Source: Parahoeflea halophila (GTDB taxonomy: Bacteria; Pseudomonadota; Alphaproteobacteria; Rhizobiales; Rhizobiaceae). From it: a DNA stretch of 64,000 nucleotides. Positions 55,522-64,000 of this stretch are shown piece by piece (position 1 is the first letter of the stretch; every line of letters begins with the position of its first letter). The DNA is taken from NCBI RefSeq assembly GCF_900220985.1, contig NZ_OCPC01000001.1:1156836-1220835 (forward strand). The letters are read 5' to 3'. Under the pieces are notes generated by a model. It saw only the letters and a list, made by a program, of their open reading frames with translations, did no database searches and was not told where the DNA came from. The position numbers and the translations under genes were made by a program.

Positions 55522-55974
55522 TCAGCTATCCTGTTCCTGAAGCGTCACCAGACCGAGATTCTTGAATCCGGCTGCCGAAATACGCGCCATCACCTTCATG
55601 ACGGTGCCATAATCGGCATTGGTGTCGCCACGCACATAGATCCGTTCATTGTAGCCGGTGGTCGAAATCGCCTCGAGCTTGGCCACCACTTCGTCGACCG
55701 CGATCTCGGTTTCCTGCAGGAACACCTGACCGGTCGAATTCACCGAAACTGTGATTGGCTGGGTCTCGGAATTGAGCGCCTTGGCCTCGGTTTCGGGCAG
55801 GTCGATTGGCACCCCAACCGTCAACAGCGGGGCCGCGACCATGAAGATGATCAGCAGCACCAGCATCACGTCGACGAAAGGCGTGACGTTGATCTCGCTC
55901 AAGAGCTGCTTGCGGCCACCGCGGCGTCCGCGGCGCGAGCCGCCGCCCCGGCCACCCTGTACGGACATGCCCAT
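55522..55974 (-). CDS. tolR: Tol-Pal proton-channel protein TolR (ExbD/TolR family)
   Basis: The 150-residue protein has a basic Gly/Arg-rich start and one membrane span near residues 30-52. The family stretch INVTPFVDVMLVLLIIFMVA contains the proton-carrying Asp (FVDVML). The periplasmic ExbD-type domain follows, with VYVRGDTN-like ERIYVRGDTNADYGTVMKVM. It works with TolQ to energise TolA. It lies 9 bp after tolQ. Confidence 0.95.
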   Translation of the reverse strand: MGMSVQGGRGGGSRRGRRGGRKQLLSEINVTPFVDVMLVLLIIFMVAAPLLTVGVPIDLPETEAKALNSETQPITVSVNSTGQVFLQETEIAVDEVVAKLEAISTTGYNERIYVRGDTNADYGTVMKVMARISAAGFKNLGLVTLQEQDS

Positions 55975-55983
55975 ACCGCCCTC

Positions 55984-56700
55984 CTATTCCGCTGCCTGAC
56001 GAGCATTCGAACGCTCGTCGATCTGGCGCGAGAGGATGCCGGAAAACTCGTCGGCGAAACCTTCCATCCGGGCCGACAGCTTGCCGGCATCGGAGGAGAA
56101 CTTGTTGTAGGCAATAACCGCTGGGATAGCCGCCAGAAGGCCGATGGCGGTGGCGAGCAGCGCTTCGGCAATACCGGGCGCCACCACTGCGAGATTGGTC
56201 GATTTCGACCCGGCGATCGCCTGGAACGAGGTCATGATACCGACCACGGTGCCGAACAGGCCGATGAACGGAGCAGCCGAGCCGATGGTCGCCAGCGAAC
56301 TCAAGCGTGCTTCCAGCCCGTCGGCTTCGCGCGCCAGGCTCACATCCATGGCCTTGTCGATTCGCATCTGCAGTCCGATCGGCGACTTGGCGCCGCGCTC
56401 GAAGGATTTCTTCCATTCACGCATCGCCGAGACAAAGATCGCGCTCATGCCGGAGGTCTTCCTGTCAGACAGTGTCCGGTACAATTCCTCAAGCGATTGT
56501 CCCGACCAGAACACCTGCTCGAACTGATCGAGCTGGCGCCGGAACTTGCCAAACGAAATCCATTTGTCGGCAACGATGGCCCAGGTCCAGATCGACGCGC
56601 CGACCAGGCCAAGCATCACGAGCTTGACGACAAAACCTGCCTCCATGAAAAGTGACCACAGAGTCACGTCGCTGGTTGCTGCAAGTCCAACCTGTTCCAT
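55984..56700 (-). CDS. tolQ: Tol-Pal proton-channel protein TolQ (MotA/TolQ/ExbB family)
   Basis: The 238-residue inner-membrane protein has three spans (about 18-40, 138-160 and 172-195). The family stretch ATIGSAAPFIGLFGTVVGIM is near residue 137, and ALLATAIGLLAAIPAVIAYN follows near 180. With TolR it forms the proton channel that powers outer-membrane constriction at division. It is the first gene of tolQRAB-pal-cpoB and has a 245-bp upstream region with a near-consensus CtrA box. Confidence 0.96.
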   Translation of the reverse strand: MEQVGLAATSDVTLWSLFMEAGFVVKLVMLGLVGASIWTWAIVADKWISFGKFRRQLDQFEQVFWSGQSLEELYRTLSDRKTSGMSAIFVSAMREWKKSFERGAKSPIGLQMRIDKAMDVSLAREADGLEARLSSLATIGSAAPFIGLFGTVVGIMTSFQAIAGSKSTNLAVVAPGIAEALLATAIGLLAAIPAVIAYNKFSSDAGKLSARMEGFADEFSGILSRQIDERSNARQAAE

Positions 56701-56887
56701 TCAATAAACCCTCGAATCCAAACGCCCGGCATTAGTACCGGGCGGCCAAGACGTCACTTTTGCCGGGAGACCAGAAGTGCGCGATTGCCGCCTTTTCACT
56801 TGCCTAGTCTTCTCACGGCCAATTTTGGTAAAAGGATGGCGCGAATACCCGCACAATCCTAATGGTTTCGGTAATAGTTCATTATGG

Positions 56888-56902
56888 TTAAGGCTTGGTT
56901 AG
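56888..56902. promoter_or_regulatory. CtrA-box-like sequence upstream of tolQ (one mismatch)
   Basis: TTAA-GGCTTGG-TTAG differs at one base from the CtrA consensus; a GANTC site (GATTC) follows at 56903-56907. It is 187 bp before the tolQ ATG, farther than the other boxes. Confidence 0.4.
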
Positions 56903-56945
56903 GATTCTTGGCCTCATCACCGCAGCTGCAGGCCCGTGCAACCGT

Positions 56946-57698
56946 TCAATCCGGATAAGTGAGAATGATCGGTCCATTACGGCTGGCGACAACCGTATGT
57001 TCGAACTGCACGGTTAGCGCGCGCGGGTGCGAGTAAAGCGTCCAGGTTCCCTCATCCGCGTCATCGGCAAAGGTTGCGCCAAACGACAGGAATGGTTCGA
57101 TTGTGAACACCTGCCCATCCTGCATCAGCCGCTTTTCGCGCCGGTCGGGCCAGGTCGCAATCTCCTCGGGCTCGTCGTGCAGCGACAACCCGATCCCGTG
57201 ACTGGCAAGGTTGCGGATCAACGTATAGCCGTTCTTCTTGGCAAACTTGCCCACCGACTCACCGATCGCTGCATAGCGGGCACCGCTTTTCACTTGCGCC
57301 AGACCCGCGTTCAGCGCCCGTTTGCCGTCACGCAGCAGGCGCGTGGTCTTCTGGGCAACCGGTGCAAGCCCGAACGACGCACCGGTGTCTCCAAAGTACC
57401 CATCCTTGAGCGCCGAAACATCAATGTTGATCAGGTCCCCGGCTGCGATGACCCGGTCCCCGGGAACGCCATGGGCAACTTCCTCGTTGATCGAGATGCA
57501 GGTCGCCCCGGGAAATTCGTAGCAGAATTCCGGCGCCGACTGCGCTCCGTTGGCCTCCAGGTGTTTCCTGCCGATTTCGTCAAGTTCACGGGTCGACATC
57601 CCCGGCTCCATGGCTTTCGCCATGACCTGTATCGTGTTGGCGCAAATCTTTCCGATATGCTTGAGCTTGTCCAGCTCGTCTTCCGTTGTGATCACCAT
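56946..57698 (-). CDS. map: methionine aminopeptidase, type I
   Basis: Map removes the initiator methionine from new proteins. The 250-residue protein has the metal ligands of the family: D in INIDVSALKDGYFGDTGASF (two Asp), H in NLASHGIGLSLHDEP, E in FTIEPFLSFG and E in VQFEHTVVAS. It lacks the N-terminal zinc-finger extension. It sits between ybgC and tolQ, where many relatives have no gene. Several rhizobia carry more than one map; whether this is the main copy is unknown. Confidence 0.95.
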   Translation of the reverse strand: MVITTEDELDKLKHIGKICANTIQVMAKAMEPGMSTRELDEIGRKHLEANGAQSAPEFCYEFPGATCISINEEVAHGVPGDRVIAAGDLINIDVSALKDGYFGDTGASFGLAPVAQKTTRLLRDGKRALNAGLAQVKSGARYAAIGESVGKFAKKNGYTLIRNLASHGIGLSLHDEPEEIATWPDRREKRLMQDGQVFTIEPFLSFGATFADDADEGTWTLYSHPRALTVQFEHTVVASRNGPIILTYPD

Positions 57699-57721
57699 GA
57701 CGGCAGTCCTTTATCCTCGCT

Positions 57722-58168
57722 TCAGTCAGCGCCGCGCGTAAAGCGCGCCCGCAATTCATCCGGCAATCGACGTGCCCGGCCCAGCCCGTTGACCACGGCC
57801 ACGGTGACCGCAGCAGTTGCCAGCACGTCGTCTCCGCGAAGAATGCTTTGCTGCAAAAGCATCCGCGCGCCTCGCACCTCGCCAGGTCTGGTAATGATGG
57901 TCAGCACATCATCCATCCGCGCTGGAGACTTGAACTCGATCTCCATCCGCCGCACCACAAAGGCGACCGCATCCGCAGGATCGCTTTGGGCATGCAGGGC
58001 GCCTTGTGAGACCCCCAAAAGCCGGATGTAATCCGTCCGGCCACGCTCGAAGAAATGCAGGTAGCGCGCGTGGTAGACGAAACCGGAGAAATCCGTGTCC
58101 TCGTAATACACCCGCTGGCTCAGCACATGGCCGCCATCCTGCAGATATCCTGAAAGTGATCGGTCCAT
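57722..58168 (-). CDS. ybgC: acyl-CoA thioesterase YbgC (Tol-Pal associated)
   Basis: The 148-residue hotdog-fold protein has VYYEDTDFSGFVYHARYLHF near residues 20-39, with the catalytic Asp of YbgC/4-hydroxybenzoyl-CoA thioesterases, and FERGRTDYIRLLG after it. YbgC hydrolyses acyl-CoA or acyl-ACP near the membrane and usually heads the tol operon. The ATG at 58168 has AGGTGAGG upstream and is preferred over an ATG 30 bp earlier. Here map lies between it and tolQ. Confidence 0.93.
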   Translation of the reverse strand: MDRSLSGYLQDGGHVLSQRVYYEDTDFSGFVYHARYLHFFERGRTDYIRLLGVSQGALHAQSDPADAVAFVVRRMEIEFKSPARMDDVLTIITRPGEVRGARMLLQQSILRGDDVLATAAVTVAVVNGLGRARRLPDELRARFTRGAD

Positions 58169-58295
58169 GCGCCTCACCTGCGTGACATTCCAGCTCATTT
58201 TTCCACAGCATCAACGTGGCATTTGAGACAATCGTGTTTCTGTCATAAAACCGAACTATCAGGATTAAAACCATGCAGGCACAGGAGAATCACGG

Positions 58296-59516
58296 ATGAA
58301 GATTGCAATCATGGGCGGCGACGGCTTTGTCGGCTGGCCTACATCGCTGCATCTGTCCAATGCCGGGCATGAAATCCACATCGTCGACAATCTGTCCCGC
58401 CGCTGGATCGACACCGAACTCGGAGTTCAGTCCCTGACCCCGATGGATTCGATCCAGGAGCGCACCCGTATCTGGCACGCCGAGACCGGCCGCAAGATCC
58501 ATTTTCATCTGATCGACATGGCACGGGACTATGACGTGCTGAAAAACTGGCTGGGCGAGGAGCGCCCGGACGCGATCGTGCATTTCGCCGAGCAGCGCGC
58601 AGCGCCCTATTCGATGAAGACCGACCGGCACAAGAATTACACCGTCAACAACAACGTCAACGCCACCCACAATCTGCTCAATGCCATGGTGGAGCTAGGG
58701 CTTGACGCGCATCTGGTGCATCTGGGCACCATGGGGGTTTACGGCTATTCGACGGTTGGAGCCGCCATCCCGGAAGGCTATCTGCCGGTCGGTATCGAGA
58801 CCATGTCAGGCGAAACGGCAAAGCAGGATATTCTCTATCCGGCCAATCCCGGCTCGATCTACCACATGACCAAGTGCCTCGATCAGCTGATCTTCCAGTT
58901 CTACGCCAAGAACGACAATCTGCGCATTACCGACCTGCACCAGGGCATCGTCTGGGGCACCCACACAGACCAGACACGGCGTCACGAGCAGCTGGTCAAC
59001 CGCTTCGATTATGACGGCGACTACGGCACCGTTCTGAACCGTTTCCTGATCCAGGCCGCGATCGGCTATCCGCTGACCGTCCACGGCACAGGTGGGCAGA
59101 CTCGCGCCTTCATTCACATCCAGGATTCGGTCCGCTGCATCGAGATCGCGCTCGAAAACCCGCCCGCCCGTGGCGCCAAGGTCGAGATCTTCAACCAGAT
59201 GACCGAGACCCACCGGGTGCGCGATCTTGCGAAGATAATCTCGGAGATGACCGGCGCCGAAATTGCCTGGCTGCCCAACCCGCGCAAGGAAGCGGCAGAG
59301 AATGATCTCGTCGTCCGCAACGAGAAATTTATTGGACTGGGGCTTGAGCCGACTACGCTGAAGGAAGGCCTCCTGGAAGAGGTTGTCGACGTGGCGAAGA
59401 AATACGCCTACCGCGTCGACCGCTCGCGCGTACCCGCAGTATCGGCCTGGACCAAGGACATCGCCACCTCGATCAACCGCGACCCGGAAGGCAAGGCGCT
59501 CAAATCCGTGTCATGA
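58296..59516 (+). CDS. sqdB: UDP-sulfoquinovose synthase
   Basis: SqdB makes UDP-sulfoquinovose from UDP-glucose and sulfite for the sulfolipid SQDG. The 406-residue SDR-type protein has GGDGFVGWP (residues 7-15), T145 in HLGTMGVYGYST, and Y189-x3-K193 in SIYHMTK, matching the catalytic Thr, Tyr and Lys of plant SQD1. It also has SMKTDRHKNYTVNNNVNATH. It heads a three-gene operon, each gene overlapping the next by 4 bp, and is divergent from ybgC. Confidence 0.97.
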   Translation: MKIAIMGGDGFVGWPTSLHLSNAGHEIHIVDNLSRRWIDTELGVQSLTPMDSIQERTRIWHAETGRKIHFHLIDMARDYDVLKNWLGEERPDAIVHFAEQRAAPYSMKTDRHKNYTVNNNVNATHNLLNAMVELGLDAHLVHLGTMGVYGYSTVGAAIPEGYLPVGIETMSGETAKQDILYPANPGSIYHMTKCLDQLIFQFYAKNDNLRITDLHQGIVWGTHTDQTRRHEQLVNRFDYDGDYGTVLNRFLIQAAIGYPLTVHGTGGQTRAFIHIQDSVRCIEIALENPPARGAKVEIFNQMTETHRVRDLAKIISEMTGAEIAWLPNPRKEAAENDLVVRNEKFIGLGLEPTTLKEGLLEEVVDVAKKYAYRVDRSRVPAVSAWTKDIATSINRDPEGKALKSVS

Positions 59517-60385
59517 GCACCCCGTCCCCCCTGCCCTCGGGTCTCAGCGCCAGCAGACCGGCAGCAAGCCATCGCGCCTATGTCACACTTGTCACCAATG
59601 CGGACTACGCAATGGGCGCGACGGCGCTGGCCCGGTCGATACTGCTCACGGGCACACAAGCCGATATCACGGTGCTGCACACAGGCGGTGTCGATGCTGC
59701 GGCGCTGGAGCCGCTGTCAGCGCTCGGCTGCCGGCTGATCCGGACCGAGTTGCTGGACACATCCGACGCTTTCAACGAGCGCCACGCCCGCGGCAAGCTG
59801 CACGCCAACGCGCCCTTCACCAAGGGCCGAAAACCGGCCTTCCATTCGCCGCTCGACAATTTCTGCAAGCTTCGACTCTGGCAGCTGACCGACTACGAGT
59901 CTTGCGTTTTCATCGACGCGGATGCACTGGTCCTGCGCAACATCGACAAGCTGTTCGACTATCCCGAATTCTCCGCTGCCCCGAATTTGTACGAGACCCT
60001 GAAGGATTTCCATCGCTTGAATTCCGGCGTGTTCGTGGCCCGGCCCTCGGTCACGACCTTCAGCACCATGCTCGGGGTACTGGACCAGCCGGACGCCTTC
60101 TGGCGGCGCACGGACCAGACCTTTCTGGAAACATTCTTCCCCGACTGGCATGGACTGCCGGTTTTCATGAACATGCTGCAATATGTCTGGTTCAACCTGC
60201 CCGATCTGTGGGAGTGGAATCAGATTGGCGTACTGCATTATCAATACGAAAAGCCCTGGGAGGAGGGCCACCCCCGGTCTGTGCAGCTCAAGCCGCTGAT
60301 CGACCTCTGGCATGCCTACCTTGATGGGAAATCGATCCCGGACATTTCATTACTGCCCAACCCGCCGGGATCAAAGGCAGGATGA
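59513..60385 (+). CDS. sqdD: glycosyltransferase family 8-like protein SqdD
   Basis: The 290-residue protein resembles glycogenin-type GT8 enzymes: TLVTNADYAMGATALARSIL near residue 25, the metal-binding DAD at 135-137 in CVFIDADALVLRNID, FNSGVF-like LNSGVFVARPS near 169, and VLHYQYEKPW near 240. In Rhodobacter sphaeroides SqdD lies in sqdBDC and is the proposed sulfoquinovosyl transferase. Position and fold agree here. It overlaps sqdB and sqdC by 4 bp each. Confidence 0.9.
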   Translation: MSTPSPLPSGLSASRPAASHRAYVTLVTNADYAMGATALARSILLTGTQADITVLHTGGVDAAALEPLSALGCRLIRTELLDTSDAFNERHARGKLHANAPFTKGRKPAFHSPLDNFCKLRLWQLTDYESCVFIDADALVLRNIDKLFDYPEFSAAPNLYETLKDFHRLNSGVFVARPSVTTFSTMLGVLDQPDAFWRRTDQTFLETFFPDWHGLPVFMNMLQYVWFNLPDLWEWNQIGVLHYQYEKPWEEGHPRSVQLKPLIDLWHAYLDGKSIPDISLLPNPPGSKAG

Positions 60386-61266
60386 AAGCCCTGGTCACCG
60401 GCGGCACCGGCCTTGTCGGGCGCTATATCGTCGAAACGCTGTTGGCTGCAGGTTACGAGGTGGTTGTCGCTGGACGGACGAAACCGGCGAAGGACCTGTT
60501 CTCCCAGCCTGTCGAGTTTCGTCCCGCACGGCTTGATCCAGACTGGAAACCGGGGGATTTGTTCGACGGGATCGACGCCTTCATTCATGCCGCCTTCGAA
60601 CACCTGCCGGGACGCTATCGTGGCGGCGAAGGCGATGATCCGGACGGCTTCCGGCGGTCCAATCTCGACGGCCCAGTCGGGCTTTTCAACGCAGCAAGAA
60701 ATGCCGGGTCCCACCGGGTGGTCTTTCTTTCAAGCCGCGCAGTCTATGACGGGGTCCCGCCCGGCACGCCCCTGACAGAAGATCTTCCACTGCAACCAAC
60801 CTCGCTTTACGGCGAGATCAAGCTTGCCGCCGAGCAGGCCCTGGCAGCGATGAACGCACCGCATTTCATTACATCAAGCCTGCGCCTGACCGGGGTCTAT
60901 GGCGAGTTGCGCCCGAACAAGTGGGACACGCTGTTTGCCGACTATCTGGCGGGACGCCCGGTGCCGGTGCGTGCAGGCTCTGAAGTCCATGGCCGCGATG
61001 CCGGCCAGGCCGTGCGGCTGATGTTGGTAGCCAATCCGGACCGGATCGGAGGCGAGGTCTTCAACGTCTCGGATCTGGTTGCCGATACCCGGGAAATCCT
61101 CGCTCCGCTGAGACGGGTCCTGCAAAACCCGCCGCACCTGCCACAGGCAGCCGACAAGACAGCGGTCGCCAGAATGGACACGCAAAAAATACGGGCACTA
61201 GGCTGGCAGCCGGGTGGCAAGCCCTTGTTGACGGAGACCATGGCGCGGCTTGTGGGCAACTTGTGA
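60382..61266 (+). CDS. sqdC: NAD-dependent epimerase/dehydratase family protein SqdC
   Basis: The 294-residue protein has the SDR-epimerase start MKALVTGGTGLVGRYIVE (GGTGLVG at 7-13), FLSSRAVYDG near 115 and Y143-x3-K147 in SLYGEIKLAAEQ. SqdC is the third sulfolipid gene in Rhodobacter, with a helper role of uncertain chemistry. The 4-bp overlap with sqdD supports the name. An unrelated sugar epimerase is the alternative. Confidence 0.8.
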   Translation: MKALVTGGTGLVGRYIVETLLAAGYEVVVAGRTKPAKDLFSQPVEFRPARLDPDWKPGDLFDGIDAFIHAAFEHLPGRYRGGEGDDPDGFRRSNLDGPVGLFNAARNAGSHRVVFLSSRAVYDGVPPGTPLTEDLPLQPTSLYGEIKLAAEQALAAMNAPHFITSSLRLTGVYGELRPNKWDTLFADYLAGRPVPVRAGSEVHGRDAGQAVRLMLVANPDRIGGEVFNVSDLVADTREILAPLRRVLQNPPHLPQAADKTAVARMDTQKIRALGWQPGGKPLLTETMARLVGNL

Positions 61267-61345
61267 ATAACGCGCTCATATCAGTGCCGGAGGTTGTTGG
61301 AAGCAGACAGGAACTCGAATAGGCTCTCCCGGGGAGGAGCTTGCC

Positions 61346-62620
61346 ATGTCCGTACCGCCGTCAGCGCTGACACACCAGCGGTCCATCTATCTTGCCGGTG
61401 TCTCGGGTGAGCGGCCCCGCGTTCCCTTCCATATCACCTCTCTCGAGCAAGAGGCAGAGAAACGGCTCTCGGCACAGGCCTATGCCTACATCGCAGGTGG
61501 CGCCGGTGCGGGACAAACCGTGGCTGCCAACCGTGCTGATTTCAACCGCTGGCGCATCCTGCCGCGCATGCTCAACGACGTGAGCGAGGTCGACCTTTCG
61601 ACCAGACTGATCGGCCTCGACCTGCCCGCGCCCCTTCTGCTTGCGCCGCTGGGGGTGATGGAACTGGCGCATCCTCAGAGCGATCTGGCAATCGGCCGGG
61701 CGGCGGCGAAACACGGCGTGCCGTTGATAATTTCCAACCAGGCGAGCCGTCCGATGGAAGAGGTGGCGAAAGCCATGGGCGACGCACCGCGCTGGTTCCA
61801 GCTCTACTGGTCACGCGAGGAGGAACTGGTCAAGAGTTTCGTGTCCCGCGCCGAAAACTGCGGCTGCAGCGCCATCGTGGTCACCCTCGACACCAAGATG
61901 CTGGGCTGGCGTGTCAATGATCTCGACCTCGCTTATCTGCCGTTCCTGCGCGGCAAGGGAATTGCGCAATACACCTCCGACCCGGTGTTCCAGCGGCTCG
62001 TTGATGAAATGCCCGAGGATCCGCAGGCACCTAAACCGAGGATAAACCTCAAGTCTCTCGCAACCCTCTGGCAGATGCTCAACGCCCACCCCGGAAGTCC
62101 GCTCGACAATCTGCGCTCCGGACGGGCGCAGAAAGCGGTCAAGCTTTTCACCGGCATTTACACAAACCCGACGCTCAACTGGGAGCACATTGCGCGGCTG
62201 CGCAGCTACACCCGGCTGCCGATCATCCTGAAAGGTATTTTGCACCCCGAGGAAGCCGTACGCGCCGTCGATGAGGGTGTGGACGGGCTGATCGTTTCAA
62301 ACCACGGCGGCAGGCAGGTGGACGGTGCGGTCTCGACAATCTCCGCCCTCCCGGCAATCTCCAGCGCGGTGAAGGGGCGCATCCCATTGATCCTTGATTC
62401 AGGGGTACGGAGCGGGGCGGACATGATCAAGGCGATGGCGCTTGGCGCCTCCGCAGTGGCTATCGGCCGGCCCTATGCTTACGGGCTGGCGCTGGCGGGC
62501 GAGGACGGTGTGAGTGAAGTGATCCGCGGCTTGCTTTCGGACTTTGAACTCAACCTGCGACTGGCCGGCGGGACCAGGCCTTCGGATATCGACGCAAGCT
62601 GGCTGGTGCGCGCGCCATGA
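61346..62620 (+). CDS. FMN-dependent alpha-hydroxy-acid dehydrogenase/oxidase (LldD/lactate 2-monooxygenase-like)
   Basis: The 424-residue TIM-barrel flavoprotein has AYAYIAGGAGAGQTVAANRA near residue 45, K296 in LPIILKGILHPEEA, the catalytic H320 and R323 in VSNHGGRQVDGA, and LDSGVRSGADMIKAMALGAS. The length and the insert at about 200-270 (ARINLKSLATLWQ-like) fit the lactate 2-monooxygenase-like branch. Substrate not known; L-lactate or another 2-hydroxy acid. GGGGAGGAG precedes the ATG. It lies 79 bp after sqdC and may be a separate unit. Confidence 0.88.
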   Translation: MSVPPSALTHQRSIYLAGVSGERPRVPFHITSLEQEAEKRLSAQAYAYIAGGAGAGQTVAANRADFNRWRILPRMLNDVSEVDLSTRLIGLDLPAPLLLAPLGVMELAHPQSDLAIGRAAAKHGVPLIISNQASRPMEEVAKAMGDAPRWFQLYWSREEELVKSFVSRAENCGCSAIVVTLDTKMLGWRVNDLDLAYLPFLRGKGIAQYTSDPVFQRLVDEMPEDPQAPKPRINLKSLATLWQMLNAHPGSPLDNLRSGRAQKAVKLFTGIYTNPTLNWEHIARLRSYTRLPIILKGILHPEEAVRAVDEGVDGLIVSNHGGRQVDGAVSTISALPAISSAVKGRIPLILDSGVRSGADMIKAMALGASAVAIGRPYAYGLALAGEDGVSEVIRGLLSDFELNLRLAGGTRPSDIDASWLVRAP

Positions 62621-62702
62621 GCAACCGAGCAGCCAAATTGCCGCGTCGCATCACAGGAAGCGGACCCGTACGAGCGAATGCAAGAACCTGTTCTCGGGTG
62701 AT

Positions 62703-63740
62703 TCAGTCTTCTTCAAACAGGCTGGCCTGTGTCGCAGCGAGATCCCTGGGCGGATTGAGCCCCATATGGTCCCAAGCCCGTGCGGTCAGCACCCGGCCGC
62801 GCGGTGTCCGCTGCAGAAAGCCCTGCTGGATCAGATAAGGTTCGATGATATCCTCGATGGCATCGCGCGGCTCCGAGAGGCCAGCGGCGATGGTCTCGAT
62901 CCCCACCGGTCCGCCGCCGAAATTCCGCACGATCATGTCGAGGTAACGCCGGTCGAGCTGATCGAGTCCGATGCTGTCGACCGACAGACGCGTCAGCGCC
63001 TCATCAGCGATTTTCCGGTCCACCGCCTCGGCCTTGGCGACTTCTGCGAAGTCCCGCACCCGCCGGAGCAGGCGCCCGGCAATACGCGGCGTGCCCCGGG
63101 CACGGCGGGCGATCTCCAGCGCCCCGTCATCGGTCATGCCGAGCCCCATGATCCGCGCCCCGCGCCGCACGATCAGTTCAAGCTCTTCAACAGTGTAAAA
63201 CTGGAGCCGCACCGGGATGCCGAAGCGGTCACGAAGCGGCGTTGTCAGCAACCCCAACCGTGTGGTGGCGGCGACCAGCGTGAACCGCGACAGGTCGATC
63301 TTCACCGAACGTGCCGCCGGTCCCTCGCCGATAATCAGGTCAAGCTGAAAATCCTCCATCGCCGGATAGAGGATCTCCTCGACCGCCGGGTTGAGCCGGT
63401 GGATTTCGTCGATGAACAGGACATCGCGGTCTTCGAGATTGGTCAAAAGCGCTGCCAGATCGCCGGCCTTGGCGATCACCGGGCCAGAGGTGGAGCGGAA
63501 ATTGACGCCCAGTTCCTTTGCCATGATCTGCGCCAGCGTGGTCTTGCCAAGCCCGGGAGGCCCGACGAACAACACATGATCGAGAGCCTCGGCCCTGCCC
63601 TTGGCCGCCTCGATGAACACTTTCAAATTTGCCCGCGCTTCCGCCTGGCCGGTGAACTCGTCCAGCGTCTGCGGCCGCAAGGACGTATCGATGTCCTCGC
63701 CGCGCTTGTCTGGGGAAATCAGACGATCTCCATCACTCAT
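62703..63740 (-). CDS. ruvB: Holliday junction branch migration helicase RuvB
   Basis: RuvB is the AAA+ motor that, with RuvA, moves Holliday junctions. The 345-residue protein has [12 protein letters not shown], Walker A GPPGLGKT (60-67), [20 protein letters not shown], the sensor and arginine-finger region [20 protein letters not shown], and a C-terminal winged helix ([20 protein letters not shown]). Its ATG overlaps the stop of the upstream PIN-domain gene by 4 bp; ruvA and ruvC are not in the window. Confidence 0.98.
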   Translation of the reverse strand: MSDGDRLISPDKRGEDIDTSLRPQTLDEFTGQAEARANLKVFIEAAKGRAEALDHVLFVGPPGLGKTTLAQIMAKELGVNFRSTSGPVIAKAGDLAALLTNLEDRDVLFIDEIHRLNPAVEEILYPAMEDFQLDLIIGEGPAARSVKIDLSRFTLVAATTRLGLLTTPLRDRFGIPVRLQFYTVEELELIVRRGARIMGLGMTDDGALEIARRARGTPRIAGRLLRRVRDFAEVAKAEAVDRKIADEALTRLSVDSIGLDQLDRRYLDMIVRNFGGGPVGIETIAAGLSEPRDAIEDIIEPYLIQQGFLQRTPRGRVLTARAWDHMGLNPPRDLAATQASLFEED

Positions 63741-64000
63741 GCCAGGAGCTCCATGCCAGGAACAGAATTGGCGGCCTTGCGGTCAAACGTCATTGTCTTT
63801 TCACATCCATTGGCGCGGTTGATGTCGGCGATGATGACATCGGAAAAGCCGGGGTGTGATGACATAAACCATTGCCCCCAATTCTCCACACGCAAAGTTT
63901 CGGGAACCTTGATTTCCACCGTGTCGAGCAGTCCTGCCACCTGCTGCCGCGCCACCGGCGGATCCACCTTGTAGGCCTTTTCCAGCACCCACACGGTTTC
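63737..64000 (-). CDS. PIN-domain (VapC-like) protein, C-terminal part (5' end outside window)
   Basis: The last 87 residues are visible, reading [12 protein letters not shown] at the start, then [40 protein letters not shown] and [17 protein letters not shown]. This is the usual C-terminal half of a PIN-domain ribonuclease of VapC type: FSDVIIA gives a conserved Asp, and TFDRKA the final motif. The frame is open to the edge, so the start and the first acidic residue are outside. It overlaps ruvB by 4 bp and is likely cotranscribed. Whether an antitoxin precedes it cannot be seen. Confidence 0.85.
   Translation of the reverse strand, partial: ETVWVLEKAYKVDPPVARQQVAGLLDTVEIKVPETLRVENWGQWFMSSHPGFSDVIIADINRANGCEKTMTFDRKAANSVPGMELLA

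Overview
The window is a GC-rich chromosomal segment of an alphaproteobacterium, most likely of the order Hyphomicrobiales (Rhizobiales). Reasons: a linked cell-cycle set (ctrA, chpT, sciP), a DUF1134/EipA-type periplasmic protein, two Omp25/Omp31-type outer-membrane proteins, a serC-serA pair with a structured leader, an sqdBDC sulfolipid operon and a tol-pal/tilS/ftsH/glmM run. TRAP transport, uronate catabolism and sulfolipid synthesis would suit a marine Hoeflea-like relative, but that genus is a guess.

Layout. 1-7745: a methylated-amine catabolic operon on the minus strand (two dimethylglycine/sarcosine dehydrogenase-like FAD-GcvT proteins, a non-pyrrolysine MttB-family methyltransferase, the start of an aldehyde dehydrogenase) with a divergent LysR regulator and a perfect palindrome between them. 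7830-10516: an alanine/glycine symporter with a universal stress protein, then an Lrp/AsnC regulator. 10578-21065: a uronate regulon. One long minus-strand operon (uxaC, TRAP dctPQM, kdgF, kduI, kduD, uxuB, uxuA) faces a divergent gntR-kdgK pair. It takes saturated glucuronate (UxaC-UxuB-UxuA) and unsaturated uronates (KdgF-KduI-KduD) to 2-keto-3-deoxygluconate, which KdgK phosphorylates. 21388-24067: tRNA-Met(CAT), a Gfo/Idh/MocA oxidoreductase and mnmA. 24300-29443: a CtrA hub (sciP, fliJ, ctrA, an odd single-domain receiver, chpT, eipA). 29639-38942: housekeeping genes (coiled-coil protein, TrmH-family methyltransferase, rluD, rpoH, a Pro/Glu-rich membrane protein, purA, an EamA permease).

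38943 to about 41060 is an AT-rich islet with two divergent genes: a membrane protein and a protein that appears to join a HEPN-like domain (R-x4-H) to an LprI/DUF1311-like tail. It interrupts otherwise ordinary core sequence and is the best candidate here for an undescribed system.

41110-56700: serC-serA, two Omp25-like genes of equal length each preceded by a perfect TTAA-N7-TTAA CtrA box at nearly the same distance, glmM, ftsH, tilS and cpoB-pal-tolBARQ. 56946-64000: map and ybgC, then the plus-strand sqdBDC operon and an FMN-dependent alpha-hydroxy-acid dehydrogenase that separate ybgC from ruvB, and finally the 3' part of a PIN-domain gene overlapping ruvB.

The theme linking the middle of the window is CtrA. 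The regulator, its phosphotransferase and its inhibitor are encoded here, and CtrA-box-like sequences lie before both omp genes (perfect) and before sciP, eipA and tolQ (one mismatch each). The ctrA promoter region carries a tight cluster of GANTC (CcrM) sites. All assignments come from reading sequence motifs; no database search was run.
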